Of a stretch of DNA of 64,000 bases, positions 51,507 to 63,875 are shown piece after piece; position 1 is the stretch's first letter, and each line of letters opens with the position of its first letter. This DNA is from Anisus vortex (lineage: Eukaryota > Mollusca > Gastropoda > Planorbidae). Position numbers and translations under genes: made by a program. Where the stretch lies: NCBI GenBank assembly GCA_949126835.1, contig OX421503.1, positions 340,001 through 404,000 of the forward strand. Direction: 5' to 3'. Under the pieces are notes generated by a model. It did no database searches and had not been told where the DNA came from. It saw nothing but the letters and a program-made list of their open reading frames with translations.

Positions 51507-53626
51507 TATGCATTTTATAAATAATTTTACACAATTTATTATTCTGCTATTAAGATCTAGTCAGGTTTGTTACTTCCACTAAGCTTATATATAGTTTTCG
51601 GGAAAACCCAGATCTATTCTGGTGAGATTTGTTTTGTCACACTAGACCTATTCATATGTCACGTATGCACCGAAGGATGGAGGGGGTGGGGTGGGTTGGA
51701 TCAAAGAATTTAAGATGGACCGCTTGCTTTATTTTTAGAGCTTATATTTTATGTTCTTTTCCATTGCGCATCTAATAACGCTGTCTTAGATGACTTCTAC
51801 GCTCCTACGGTTGCCTAAATAGTTCAGCTGCGTAGGTCTATATACAACTTTCGATTTTAATTGTTTTGTTTCATTCAGAAAATCATAGCAATTAAATAAA
51901 AAGGAAGTGTACAGTGCAAAAGGGAATCGGGAATTCCGAAAAGAAATAATTCGAGTCATCAAATATCGAAAATATTAAAGCAATCTGTCCATAGTCTTTG
52001 GTTGGATTTAGGCGACCTAGCTACTGGATTGATACGGGCCAAGGAAGAGAGACTGTGACTTTTTGTGAACGTTTGCACAACTAACATCAGCAATTAAAAT
52101 AATGTTGCTACGTCATTTAGCGTAACTGGTGATGTCAATCTTATTCCTTTAATCATCTGCGGTTATAAACAAGTCTTACGATGAATATCAAGTGGCAGTT
52201 ATTTCAGTTGTTTGCAAAATGTTTGATTGGCTACAAGTGGCTTTCGAAGCAGACTGGTTTTCTGTCTGATGTGAAATAATGGGTTATAATTACAAACCAA
52301 ATTTTGCAATATTGCAGCAAATTAACATTAGATTTTGACGTAACATTTATCATTTATACATTACTAAAATTACATTCCTAATTAACAACAGATTTATGAT
52401 TTGTTCCAGTGTTTTGTCCATGTTAACACGTTTATGTCATTTATGTGCACATTTTCAGCTTGGTAGGATGACCGAAAATGTGTTCGGAAGCATTTTAAAG
52501 ATTTGCCAGATGAGATAGACAGAATAATACGAAATTACATGATCTATATATAGATTTTAAAAACCCATTGGCCTATTTGTCACAAACAATTAGACTGACC
52601 TATATATTATTTTATATGCTTTTTGAAACGAAATGAATTTTTTGGCTCACTGATCTATATAAAATCTTGACTGAGCAATAAGACTCGAGCTTTCTATTAC
52701 AGAGTTTAACAAAATTAATTTGGAAGCAACACATAATGCAAGCTTCAAAATAAAAAATTAAAGATTCGTTATTATATTAATTATATTACCTTTTAGTTTA
52801 GTCTGAGCATTTGTAAAGTATATTGGTCAAGATTGGAAGACTGGTCTTATAAGTTTACATGTTTTTTCTTCTAGAATAAATATTATTAGGTCTACATCAT
52901 GGGCCCTATTAGGTAGATGTCCAGGGCATATTTTGACTAAAACCCAAGCTCTATTAGGGCCACAAACTTCTGAATGTAGATAGGGATGGGGCGGTGGCAG
53001 GGCTATAACCCAGGTAGGCTAGTCATGGTGTAAGCCTAGCGTGAAAACATAATAATACTCTAGTTTAGTTGAAACAATAAATAAATAAAATGAATTTTTA
53101 AAATAGAAAGACGAGGATATCCTTTAAAAACAACGCAATAATATAAGCCATTGATCACAGAGAAGAAAAAAATTCAAGAAAACAAATGATAAAATAAACT
53201 TTTCTAAAATTATTTAGATATATTTTATCAATAGGTATATTTATGCTTTTGTTAAAATTATACGGTAAAAAAAACAAAAAAACAAGCCGCTTAAAAAAAA
53301 TAAAAAACACAAAATTTATTGCACTTTTGCTTAAAAAAAATGTGTATATTTTAAATAACAATAAATCATAAAAAATATATTTTACCGTATGCAAAGGTAA
53401 ATAGCGTAAAAGAAAAACACAAACGCATCTTAGTGTTCGTAGTGGGCTGTACGCAGTGTGCTGTAAGCAGTGTGTTATACGCAGTGTGCTATACGCAGTG
53501 TGCTGCACGCTAAGATGCTAACAAACTGAACATTGAATGACTACAGGTTGTTTATTGGCACCACTTCTATTACCAATTTTACAAAAAAAATCGGGAATTC
53601 CTGGGTTTAATGTACATGGAATAAGA
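51507..53626. other. Non-coding stretch
   Basis: No gene, RNA or element recognised. Bases about 53440-53515 hold a short degenerate repeat of GCAGTGTGCT. The frame at 53155-53508 on the minus strand is low-complexity and unsupported. Confidence 0.5.
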
Positions 53627-53690
53627 TAAGATAAGATAAGATTGCTTTATTGATCCAAATAAATGGAAATTTGACTTGATTACATAAATT
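53627..53690 (-). repeat. Retroelement tail with (TCTTA)n
   Basis: Read on the minus strand: CAAATTTCCATTTATTTGGA, TCAATAAAGCAATC and then TTATC repeats. This is a dispersed 3' tail lying just upstream of the RTE-like element. Confidence 0.6.
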
Positions 53691-53826
53691 CCGTCTTTCA
53701 GCATACCTAAAACAATATTAAAGAACCATTTGTACTCAAACACAATAGACATTCACGCACACTATCATACCATTTATCATACAAGAAAAAATTAGGCCTA
53801 TTATTTAGGAGTCAGCTATTGAGCCA

Positions 53827-55155
53827 TTGTATTTCCTAATGTCAACAAGGACCGAGCCTTCCGTTGACTACCAGGACGGAGGTGAAAAGTGGAATACTGG
53901 TGGACATCTTGCACCCCTTCGCAAGATTCGCTCAAGAGACACCTTCATTGTAGGAACCTGGAATGTCAGGACCCTAGCTGCGGATGGAAAATTAGAAGAG
54001 CTTTCCCACGAGATAGAGCATTATCGCTGGAATATCATAGGTATCAGTGAACTGCGCTGGAAAGGTCTAGGTGAAACAACTACCGACAAAGGCAACAAGC
54101 TCTACTTCAGCAGAAGAGATGACAGGCATGAACATGGTGTTGGATTTCTGGTCCACAAAGACACTCTAGCCACTGTCATGGGCTGCCACCTAGTCTCAAG
54201 CAGACTTATCACCATTCGTCTGATAGCGGCCCCTTTCAACATCACCATCATCCAGACATACGCCCCAACAACAAACTATGACGACAACGAAGTCGAGGAT
54301 TTCTATGAGCAACTCCAGGCTGTCCTTGATCAAGTGCCGAGGAGAGACATAGTCATAGTGCAAGGTGACTGGAATGCCAAAGTTGGACACGATACATACC
54401 ACAACTGGGGAGACACACATGGACCCAATTGCAACAACGAGACAAACGATGGAGGTCTGAGGCTTTTAGAGTTTGCCAGATACAACAATTTGATATTGGC
54501 AAACACGCTTGGCTACCACAAAAATTCCAGGCGATGGACCTGGCACAGTCCCAACGGGGAACTTCACAACCAGATAGACTACATCATGGTAAAGAAACGC
54601 GTCGAATCCGGCATCAACATTGGTAAAACACGCACGTATTCAGGGGCAGACATAGGAAGCGACCATGATCTAGTGATGATGTCCTTCCAGCTTCACTTGA
54701 AGAGAATAACCAAAACAAAGTGTACCAGGCCAAAGTTTGACCTGGACAAACTGCAAGACCCAGAGGTAGCAAAATTATTTCAAACCACAGTGGGAGGAAA
54801 ATTCGCACCACTGATCATTTTGGGAGCTGATGAGGTAGATGTCAACACATTGACCAACACCTTCAGCTCGGCAATGACAGATGTTGCTACTGAACTACTT
54901 GGCAAACACCGCCCAAGGAAAAAACCCTGGATCACGGCTGAACTTTTAGATCTGTGTGATCGACGAAGAGAGCTGAAAAAGAAAAAGAACAACCCTCAAG
55001 GAGCTGATGCCTACCGAGAAATCAACAGCAACATTAGAAAAGGCATGCGCTCAGCAAAGCAGAACTGGATAGAGGACCAATGCCAGGAAATAGAGAACAG
55101 TCTGAATAAGAACAACAGCAAGAGACCCCTCAGTTCTAGCATGTCCACAGAATAG
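53827..55155 (+). pseudogene. Endonuclease domain of the RTE-like element
   Basis: 442 codons. Apurinic-type endonuclease motifs in order: FIVGTWNVRTL near residue 40, IIGISELRWKG, VGFLVHKD, VIVQGDWNAKVG, NQIDYIMVKK and GSDHDLVMM. All catalytic positions look intact. It resembles the BovB/RTE endonuclease group. The tail after about residue 420 is out of frame with the RT. Confidence 0.85.
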
Positions 55156-55186
55156 AGAAAGGGAAGAAACTCTCCCTATTCTTCGA

Positions 55187-56701
55187 GATGAAGTTGAGGC
55201 AGCAGTGAAATCACTGAAGAACGGGAAAGCAGCAGGAGTAGGCAACATACCCGCAGAACTGATTTAAGCAGGAGGAGAAGCGACGATTGATGCCCTTACA
55301 ATTATCTGCAACAAGATCTGGCAGAGTGGAGAGTGGCCTACACCATGGACCCAGTCACTTATAATCACTCTTCCCAAGAAAGGTAACCTTCAAGAGTGTT
55401 AAAACTACCGTACTATCAGCCTCATCAGCCATCCCAGCAAAGTCCTCTTGAAAATAATACTTAACAGGTTAAAACCTCAAGCCGAACAAATCATAGCCGA
55501 AGAACAAGCAGGTTTCAGGACAGGGCGAAGTACCACCGAACAAATCTTTAACCTGAGACTAATATGTGAGAAATACCTACAGCACCAACAACACCTATAC
55601 CATGTGTTCGTAGACTATAAGAAAGCGTTTGACAGAGTCTGGCATGAAGCGCTGTGGGCTACCATGAGAGCATATAACATCACCCCCAACACTATTGCAG
55701 TCATTAAAAGTTTGTATGACAATGCTACCAGTGCAGTCCTCCACAACGATGTCACTGGCAAATGGTTCAAAACAACCATTGGCGTGCGTCAAGGGTGCCT
55801 ACTCTCTCCGACACTCTTCAACATTTATCTGGAAAGGATCATGACCGATGCAATGGAAGACCATGTCGGGACAGTCAGCATCGGTGGGAGACAAGTCACC
55901 AATCTTCGCTTTGCAGATGACATAGATGACTTAGCTGGCAGTGAAGATGAACTGAGGGAGTTAACAGCCAAACTGGAGATAACATCATTAGCGTATGGCA
56001 TGGAAATAAACGCTGAAAAGACCAAAGTTATGGCAAACATGGAGTTTGAATCCGAAATACAAGTGGGCGGTCAGAGGCTCGAGAAAGTCTCCTCCTTCAA
56101 ATATCTGGGATCCATAATATCTGATGTAGGATCCAAGCCGGAAATTCTTGCAAGAATAGCCCAAACAACTGCTGCACTTTGCAAGCTAAAAAACATCTGG
56201 CGAAGCAAGACAGTCTCACTTTACTCAAAGATTCGACTGATGCGCTCCCTGGCGATGGCAGTTTTTATGTACGGCTGTGAAACATGGACACTTACAGCAG
56301 ATCTCCAGAAAAGAATCAGAGCCATGGAAATGAGATGCCTACGTAAAATTTTAAACATCTTCTACAAAGATCGAGTTACAAATGAGGCTGTCCGCAAGCG
56401 AATTACCTACGTCATCGGCCCTCATGAGGATCTACTCAGTGCCATTAAATCCAGAAAACTTCGATGGTATGGGCATGTGGCAAGATCCGAAGGCCTGTCG
56501 AAAACCATCTTGCAGGGCACAGTGCGAGGTGGAAGAAAGAGAGGCAGGCAGAAGAGACGATGGGATGATTACATCAAGGAGTGGACCGGCTTGTGTCTTG
56601 CAGACTCCCAGAGGACGGCGCAAAACCGAGACAAATGGCGCAAAATTATGCTACTGTCAAAAAATGGTGCCCTAACGACCCTCGCTCGGGTTATGGGATA
56701 G
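55187..56701 (+). pseudogene. Reverse transcriptase domain of the RTE-like element
   Basis: Starting near DEVEAAVKSLKNGKAAG, the frame carries two stops (55265, 55400) and is then open from about 55448 to 56701. Motif A reads VDYKKAFDRVW, then GVRQGCLLSP, and the catalytic FADD in LRFADDIDDL. The C-terminal part reads FKYLGSIIS, YGCETWTL and LRWYGHVARSEG with a basic RKRGRQKRRW stretch. Confidence 0.88.
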
Positions 56702-56984
56702 AAGAAGAAGAAGATTTCCTAATGCTGTCCTAATGTTTATATAGGCCTTCCTTTTTTATTTTATGTCATTGTGAAAGCTAAAATTTTACAAAGGAAATTT
56801 AACTATATTAGTGATTGATGTCTTAATGTTATTTTTGTTATTTGGGGATTTCAATTTGTTGTTTGTTTCACTTTAAGCTTCACAAAACGCCCATGGCAAT
56901 AACTGCAATAATTGTAGTTTTCACTCTTCGATATTCTAGTATGCCGTAGCTATAGAAACTGTTGAACGCTACTACACTCGGATA

Positions 56985-57296
56985 TAGGGCCGTATTTAGG
57001 ATTATGGGGACCCTGTACCCAAATTTATGTGGGGCCACCTCGTGCCTTCCACATACCTCAGAAAAATGCCGTTAATTCATGTTACATTCAGTAAAATCAT
57101 AAATTGTATGTTGCGCTTAGCTTGGTTGAATCGGAGCGCATAAAATTTTAGGGAAATAAATGAATTTTATTTGACATTTTCAACGAAAGAATATGGATGT
57201 CACAAAAAAAATTCTTTTTGAGATGTGTGGGGGCCCCTGTTCTGTGGGACGCCTTGTTCCAATGGAACACGTGGAACATGCCTAAATACGCCACTG
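56985..57296. mobile_element. 312-bp hAT-like MITE, copy 1
   Basis: Starts TAGGGCCGTATTTAGGATTA and ends CCTAAATACGCCACTG, imperfect terminal inverted repeats. The 8-bp flanks CTCGGATA and CCCGGATC agree at six positions. Related to 62323-62639 and to the fragment at 20236-20359. Confidence 0.8.
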
Positions 57297-57614
57297 CCCG
57301 GATCTATATCATTAGGAGAAACTTTTGGAATATCATTTAAATCATTTACCTTATACATGTTCAGTTCTTATATAATTTCAAGGATTCTAATTTCTACGTC
57401 CTTTTAACAAATATCTTATATTTAAACTCATTAGTTATAAAAATTTGGTTGGAAAAACATTGCTTCCCGGATTCCAGATATATTGTCATAACCGCTTTTC
57501 AAGTCATATTGCGCCATAGTATTTGACACGTAAGAGCTATTTTTTAATCCAGGAAATTCCATGATATAAAATTATTTTTTGAATATTTTTCATTTCCTTG
57601 TTGAAAATATGTGG

Positions 57615-57682
57615 AAGGTAACTCGGTATAAACTTGAAGGTAACTCGGTATAAACTTGAAGGTAACTCGGTATAAACTTGAT
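57615..57682. repeat. 22-bp tandem repeat, three copies
   Basis: GAAGGTAACTCGGTATAAAC repeated three times. Confidence 0.95.
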
Positions 57683-58784
57683 TTTCTAGTTTATGCCGAC
57701 CGAGATTTCTATATCACATGATCTAGTCTAGTATAATAAGGTGAAATGGTGTTAGGGCGTCGTGTGACTATGAGTCATAAGGTCGTCAGCGTTTCAGATC
57801 ATGATAATGTCAGAAGAGAGAACAGCATTAGTTCCTAAATAAGTAAAAAAAAAACATTCTCTGGAATAAACGTAACAATACAGACCTTAATTTGGCAGCA
57901 ATAACATCATAATTATTTCTTAATGAATACAATTTAAACAGCCCAGTTGAAGACATTTGGAAATTTAAGAAAAACAAAACAACCTTAGCAGTAATAAATG
58001 ATTTTTGTCGAAAAAAAAAACATTCTATATATTATTTAAAATGATGGTTTCATACTAAACTAAAGAAACTGTGTCAACAAAAGACAACTTAAAAACTTAA
58101 AGCAGCTACATCAAAACCACTGCACAAAAAGTACCAAAAAAAAAAACCACCCACATTTCTAAGGACTACAATAAAAATGTAAATTAAATACATGTTAAGT
58201 GCAAACACTAGACAAAGCTTCACTAAGCTAAAAACAATAAAACCTTCAACGGCAATGAAACTAAAGCTAACATCCTCAAAATTTATTTCACATCATCATG
58301 TTCTCCGGGTGACAAGGAAATCTGAATAAATTTAAATAAATTGAAGAGATAGGAAATATAAGTGTATAAGATGAAGAAATAAACACACTTTCAACAAACT
58401 TAAAAACAAAGATGTACCTCTGGGTGCAATACAAGCATGACTGCTTAAAGACTAAATGAAATCTTCAAAATATTTTTTAGGCCTCGCTAATCCAAATACC
58501 CAAAGAGACTGCAAACTGGAAAATTTATGTGCGTGTGTGTTTTTATTTTTGCGAGTTTGACCATGAGAAATGCATTGGTCTGGAAATGAAGGCGACACAT
58601 CATGTACATTACAGACACAACTCGTACAGACATCAGAAGTGAGGACCAACTAATATTTGTTCTATAATTCAAACTGGTCAGATTCCGGGAACTCTGCAGC
58701 AGAATGAACAATCGCTTTTATCTCTATTTTAAATTGAACGTTGACCTACCAGATAATACTTTAACAGTATTTGGTTTTAATTTT
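57683..58784. other. Non-coding stretch
   Basis: AT-rich, with poly-A runs near 57850, 58010 and 58135. The small minus-strand frames at 58452-58711 are unsupported. No gene seen. Confidence 0.5.
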
Positions 58785-59905
58785 GATCTAAGATGACTCC
58801 ACTAAAGGGAGAATTGTAGATCGACGAGTGGACCTAAGATGACGCCACGAAAGGGAGAATTTTAGACCGACGAGTGGACCTAAGATGACGCCACTAAAGG
58901 GAGAATTTTAGACCGACGAGTGGACCTAAGATGACGCCACTTAAGGGAGAATTTTTGATCGACGAGTGGACCTAAGATGACGCCACTAAAGGGAGAATTT
59001 TAGACCGACGAGTGGACCTAAGATGACGCCACTAAAGGGAGAATTTTAGATCGAGGAGTGGACCTAAGATGACTCCACTAAAGGGAGAATTTTAGACCGA
59101 CGAGTGGACCTAAGATGACGCCACTAAAGGGAGAATTTTAGACCGACGAGTGGACCTAAGATGACGCCACTAAAGGGAGAATTTTAGATCGAGGAGTGGA
59201 CCTAAGATGACTCTACTAAAGGGAGAATTTTAGACCGACGAGTGGACCTAAGATGACGCCACTAAAGGGAGAATTTTAGACCGACGAGTGGACCTAAGAT
59301 GACGCCACTAAAGGGAGAATTTTAGACCGACGAGTGGACCTAAGATGACGCCACTAAAGGGAGAATTTTAGACCGACGAGTGGACCTAAGATGACGCCAC
59401 TAAAGGGAGAATTTTAGACCGACGAGTGGACCTAAGATGACGCCACTAAAGGGAGAATTTTAGACCGACGAGTGGACCTAAGATGACGCCACTAAAGGGA
59501 GAATTTTAGACCGACGAGTGGACCTAAGATGACGCCACTAAAGGGAGAATTTTAGACCGACGAGTGGACCTAAGATGACGCCACTAAAGGGAGAATTTTA
59601 GACCGACGAGTGGACCTAAGATGACGCCACTAAAGGGAGAATTTTAGTCCGACGAGTGGACCTAAGATGACGCCACTAAAGGGAGAATTTTAGACCGACG
59701 AGTGGACCTAAGATGACGCCACTAAAGGGAGAATTTTAGATCGAGGAGTGGACCTAAGATGACGCCACTAAAGGGAGAATTTTAGACCGAGGAGTGGACC
59801 TAAGATGACGCCACTAAAGGGAGAATTTTAGACCGACGAGTGGACCTAAGATGACTCCACTAAAGGGAGAATTTTAGACCGACGAGTGGACCTAAGATGA
59901 CTCCT
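58785..59905. repeat. 46-bp minisatellite, about 24 copies
   Basis: Unit GTGGACCTAAGATGACGCCA, CTAAAGGGAGAATTTTAGAC, CGACGA. Variants (GACTCC, GATCGAGG) recur at intervals. GC content is well above the surroundings. Confidence 0.98.
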
Positions 59906-59911
59906 CTGAAA

Positions 59912-60420
59912 GAAAATCTGAGGCTGTAGATCACGTTGAATCTGTTAACACAATGCATGCTGAGGCTGTAGATCACGTTGGATCTGTTAACACAATGCAT
60001 GCTGAGGCTGTAGATCACGTTGGATCTGTTAACACAATGCATGCTGAGGCTGTAGATCACGTTGGATCTGTTAACACAATGCATGCTGAGGCTATAGATC
60101 ACGTTGGATCTGTTAACACAATGCATGCTGAGGCTGTAGATCACGTTGGATCTGTTATCACAATGCATGCTGAGGCTGTAGATCACGTTGGATCTGTTAA
60201 CACAATGCATGCTGAGGCTGTAGATCACGTTGGATCTGTTAACACAATGCATGCTGAGGCTATAGATCACGTTGGATCTGTTAACACAATGCATGCTGAG
60301 GCTGTAGATCACGTTGGATCTGTTAACACAATGCATGCTGAGGCTGTAGCTCACGTTGAATCTGTTAACACAATGCATGCTGAGGCTATAGATCACGTTG
60401 GATCTGTTAACACAATGCAT
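59912..60420. repeat. 42-bp minisatellite, 12 copies
   Basis: Unit ACAATGCATGCTGAGGCTGT, AGATCACGTTGGATCTGTTA, AC. It abuts the previous array with only a few bases between. The 14-codon period leaves both strands open (164 and 186 codons), so the open frames are expected by structure alone. Confidence 0.98.
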
Positions 60421-60729
60421 CCTAGTTTACCGCATAATGAGTTTTGAACGATATCTTCTGAGAATTGACAAAACTAACTACTGCACGTGGGCTACACTTA
60501 GCAAGCAGAGCGATTTTCAATAGTATGCGAAAGACTCCTTCCAATTCAAGTATATTCTACAAGACATTGATTGTGGAGCGGGTTGACATTTAGCCTGTTG
60601 GCACGCTGAATGAATTAGAAATCATACTTTGGAATTATTATAAACATTTTTCCACCTGGTTTAAACACATTATGACGTAAAATTTTAAAACAAAATAATT
60701 ATACGCGAACAAATGCATATAAATACTCT
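60421..60729. other. Non-coding stretch
   Basis: No gene or repeat recognised. Confidence 0.5.
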
Positions 60730-60905
60730 TTCTTCGTGAGTGGCGTTCGGGCATGGAATCGGTTGCCTTAACAAAGCAGTAACTTAATATCATTTAAAAA
60801 ATTAATAAAAATGCAAGACTAGACTCGGACCACGGATGACCGTAGGACGCAATAATCTCCTTTATAGAAGGAGCGTCTGTAATATATTAGATAAGATAAG
60901 CTTTA
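60730..60905 (+). mobile_element. 3' end of a CR1-like non-LTR retrotransposon
   Basis: A short coding remnant reading FFV then VRAWNRLP and SFKKLIKM resembles the extreme C-terminus of CR1/Jockey-type proteins. It is followed by AATGCAAGACTAGACTCGGA, CCACGGATGACCGTAGGACG and GAAGGAGCGTCTGTAAT and a (GATAA)n tail. It is the fullest member of the dispersed family seen inverted in the introns of genes A and B. Confidence 0.65.
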
Positions 60906-62322
60906 TTTTTAAAGCATTTGCAAGTGAGATTGCGCACCATTGTGTATTCATTTTCACTTTAGTTTTCTGCGTGCTGCACTCCATCCCGCGTTTACTAAAC
61001 GCCAGTTTATGCTGCACGCATAGCCAACTATTAACTATTTACAATGGTTTTGTTTAATTGATCCAGCATGGATCTTAGCCTCTACTTGTTTATTGGAAAT
61101 ACATAATCATTAGTTGAGTTTTTCTTCGGTAAGCCTTGTGTTTTCATTTATAGTAAATGTTGCTTCGGGATTTAGGCTACTGTTATAGCTAATCTCCATT
61201 AATAGAATAGTATTAATATTATTTATAAATAAGTATAAAATATGAAACCGTTGATGCTGTTAAGTGTTCATGGTGCATTTAAAGAAGTTTGAGACACCAC
61301 TCTAGGTCTCTTCAATATGAATTGTTTCATTTAAAATAGACTACATGTAATTTTTTGTATTCTCTTCTAGCCACTACCATACATTATACCTGGCCCTATG
61401 GCAAATGATAGAGCTGAACTATGTTTGCGCTGATTTCAATTTTGTACTTTCAGTTTTTAACATCCGGTAAGAGTTGTCGTTTTTTTTTTTAAATGAACAT
61501 TCTTTCGTACAGAAATCATGATTTTAAATTGAGTAGTGCACTTCCAAAAAATGTTAAGTCAATGTTTTGAAAAAATGAGTTTTCCCAATGTTTTCAAGAA
61601 CATGTTTAATTCATATGTTGATTATTGGTACAGCCTTCTTAAATATCGAACAAAAAAATGAAGCGCTCATCTAAAGATGCTAATTTGTGACGTAAAATGT
61701 CCATTTCTGCAATTTAACAAATTGTGTCAATCTAGTCTTTAGGGTGTACATCCGGTCTTTTGTTGTTGTTTGATTTCTGCATAGCAACCAGTGAAATTAA
61801 TATTTCTACATAAGTTCAAACATTAAATTCTTCTTTCAAACACACATCGAGTGGCTTGAGTTATTATTATTGTGAACAAAAACCCAGACAGACAACAGAA
61901 GACCCGTGCAGACATAACATCTTTCTAAATAATGTATGTTTGTATGTCTACTGTAATTTATTGTGTAACATCGGCAACTTTAGCTTTAGAATAACGGAAT
62001 TTCCCGATATTGGAATTTTTTTAATTTATAAAATAAAAAAAAACTTTTAAAGTATCACCTGACAATTTGGATCCTGGGTTTTAGGCTTTAATTAAAACGA
62101 CGTAAGAGAATATATAGGCTTATATAATATATATAATATAATATAGCTGATATTTCATCTTACGTACGATAGATAAATAAAGATTCACAAAAAGCAACTT
62201 AGAAAAATAAATAATGAATCAATAGGCTATACTGGTACACCAAACATATTTCGAGTTCGGCTTATTATTGTCAATTTTTGCTCCTTTATGCTCCATTATG
62301 CTTTCGAAATTATACATGCGGT
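60906..62322. other. Non-coding stretch
   Basis: AT-rich DNA with no supported gene. The frame at 61856-62050 has no recognisable content. Confidence 0.5.
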
Positions 62323-62639
62323 CAGGGCCGTATTTAGGATTGTGTGGGCCCTGTTCCTAAATTTATGTGGGGGCCCTGCGTGACCTCGCCCTGCCTTTCA
62401 CATACCTCAGATAAGTATCGTTAATTCATGTTACATTCTGTAAAATCATAAATTTTATGTTGCGCTAGGCTTGGTTGGACTGGGCCGCTTAATATTGTCG
62501 TGGAATAATCTTATATTAAATTTTCAACGAAGGAATGGGATGTCACTAAAATAATTATTTTTGTGATGTGTGGGGGCCCCTTTTGTGTGGGAGCCCCCGT
62601 TCCACTGGAACTTGTGGAACATGCCTAATTACGCCACTG
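62323..62639. mobile_element. 317-bp hAT-like MITE, copy 2
   Basis: Starts CAGGGCCGTATTTAGGATTG and ends CCTAATTACGCCACTG. The 8-bp flanks CATGCGGT and CCTGCGGC agree at six positions. Overall colinear with copy 1. Confidence 0.82.
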
Positions 62640-62714
62640 CCTGCGGCTTCTATAATGATGCGGCTTTTAGATGAGATTTAACGGTAAAGAAACTCTAGAT
62701 CAATTATAAAACAC

Positions 62715-63112
62715 AACAATGACCGCTTGAGTCACAACAATGTCCGCTTGAGTCACAACAATGTCCAATTGAGTCACAACAATGACCGCTTGAGTTACAA
62801 CAATGACCGCTTGAGTCACAACAATGTCCAATTGAATCACAACAATGACCGCTTGAGTCACAAAAATGACCGCTTGAGTCACAACAATGTCCGCTTGAGT
62901 CACAACAATGTCCGCTTGAGTCACAACAATGTCCAATTGAGTCACAACAATGACCGCTTGAGTCACAACAATGTCCAATTGAGTCACAACAATGTCCGCT
63001 TGAGTCACAACAATGTCCGCTTGAGTCACAACAATGTCCAATTGAGTCACAACAATGACCGCTTGAGTCACAACAATGACCGCTTGAGTCACAACAATGA
63101 CCGCTTGAGTGC
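62715..63112. repeat. 21-bp minisatellite, 19 copies, with TGAGTCA in most units
   Basis: Three unit types alternate: GACCGCTTGAGTCACAACAA, GTCCGCTTGAGTCACAACAA and GTCCAATTGAGTCACAACAA (each plus T). About 16 of 19 keep the heptamer TGAGTCA. The 7-codon period leaves both strands open. Confidence 0.97.
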
Positions 63113-63204
63113 GCTCAGACAGTTATTGTTGTATGATTCATTTAATACCTTCATCTGTTTTGGAATTTGAAATCCTTGCTTCCTACTCTTTATAACCAGG
63201 TAAT

Positions 63205-63690
63205 TTTGATGTCCTTGCCTTATACTGAGTCATGGCTTGGAATTCCTTGCCTTATACTGAGTCATGGCTTGGAATTCCTTGCCTTATACTGAGTCATGGC
63301 TTGGAATTCCTTGCCTTATACTAAGTCATGACTAGGAATTCCTTGCCTTATACTGAGTCATGACTAGGAATTCCTTGCCTTATACTGAGTCATGGCTTGG
63401 AATTCCTTGCCTTATACTGAATCATGACTAGGAATTCCTTGCCTTATACTGAGTCATGACTCGGAATTCCTTGCCTTTTACTGAGTCATGGCTTGGAATT
63501 CCTTGCCTTATACTGTGTCATGGCTTGGAATTCCTTGCCTGATACTGAGTCATGGCTCGGAATTCCTTGCCTGATACTGAGTCATGACTCGGAATTCCTT
63601 GCCTTATACTGAGTCATGACTCGGAATTCCTTGCTTTATAATGAGTCATGACTAGGAATGCCTTGCCTTATACTTGGTAATAACTCAGCA
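63205..63690. repeat. 32-bp minisatellite, about 15 copies, with TGAGTCA in most units
   Basis: Unit TTGCCTTATACTGAGTCATG followed by GCTTGGAATTCC. About 11 units carry TGAGTCA; variants read TAAGTCA, TGAATCA or TGTGTCA. Confidence 0.97.
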
Positions 63691-63724
63691 TTTGCATTTT
63701 CCCCCTAATGGTAGGCCTACTTAT

Positions 63725-63875
63725 AAGTTTAGAAACGTTCCTTTTTATATAGAAGATTATTACGTCCACTAGGCCCTAAACTCCTGCAGGGAGGCAAGGA
63801 TTGGTCAGCAGCAGGACTAGATCCCGGGTCGTTCTGTTGACAGTCCGGTGAACTAGCCGTAGGACCAGCCGGCTT
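63725..63875 (-). repeat. Second tRNA-derived SINE family, copy 2
   Basis: Colinear with 16300-16445: GAAGATTATTACGTCCACTA, ACTCCTGCAGGGAGGCAAGG, then TGACAGTCCGGTGAACTAGC. On the minus strand the last block is the tRNA-like head. Confidence 0.65.

Larger units (their letters stand above)
53827..56715 (+). mobile_element. Decayed RTE-like non-LTR retrotransposon
   Basis: An endonuclease frame is followed by a reverse transcriptase frame. They are separated by one frameshift (frame 1 to frame 2 between about 55080 and 55155) and two in-frame stops, at 55265 and 55400. The 3' end is a short (GAA)n run right after the RT stop, typical of RTE elements, which end in short microsatellites. The copy is nearly full length but cannot make a functional protein. 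Confidence 0.85.

Noticed and set aside
59860..60447. Open frames of 164 and 186 codons on opposite strands
   Set aside because: Explained by a 42-bp unit (14 codons) open on both strands; substitutions among units show no bias towards silent sites by eye.
62700..63170. SHNNVRL-type and TQAVIVV-type repeat proteins
   Set aside because: Products of a 21-bp unit read on the two strands; no start context or neighbouring exons.
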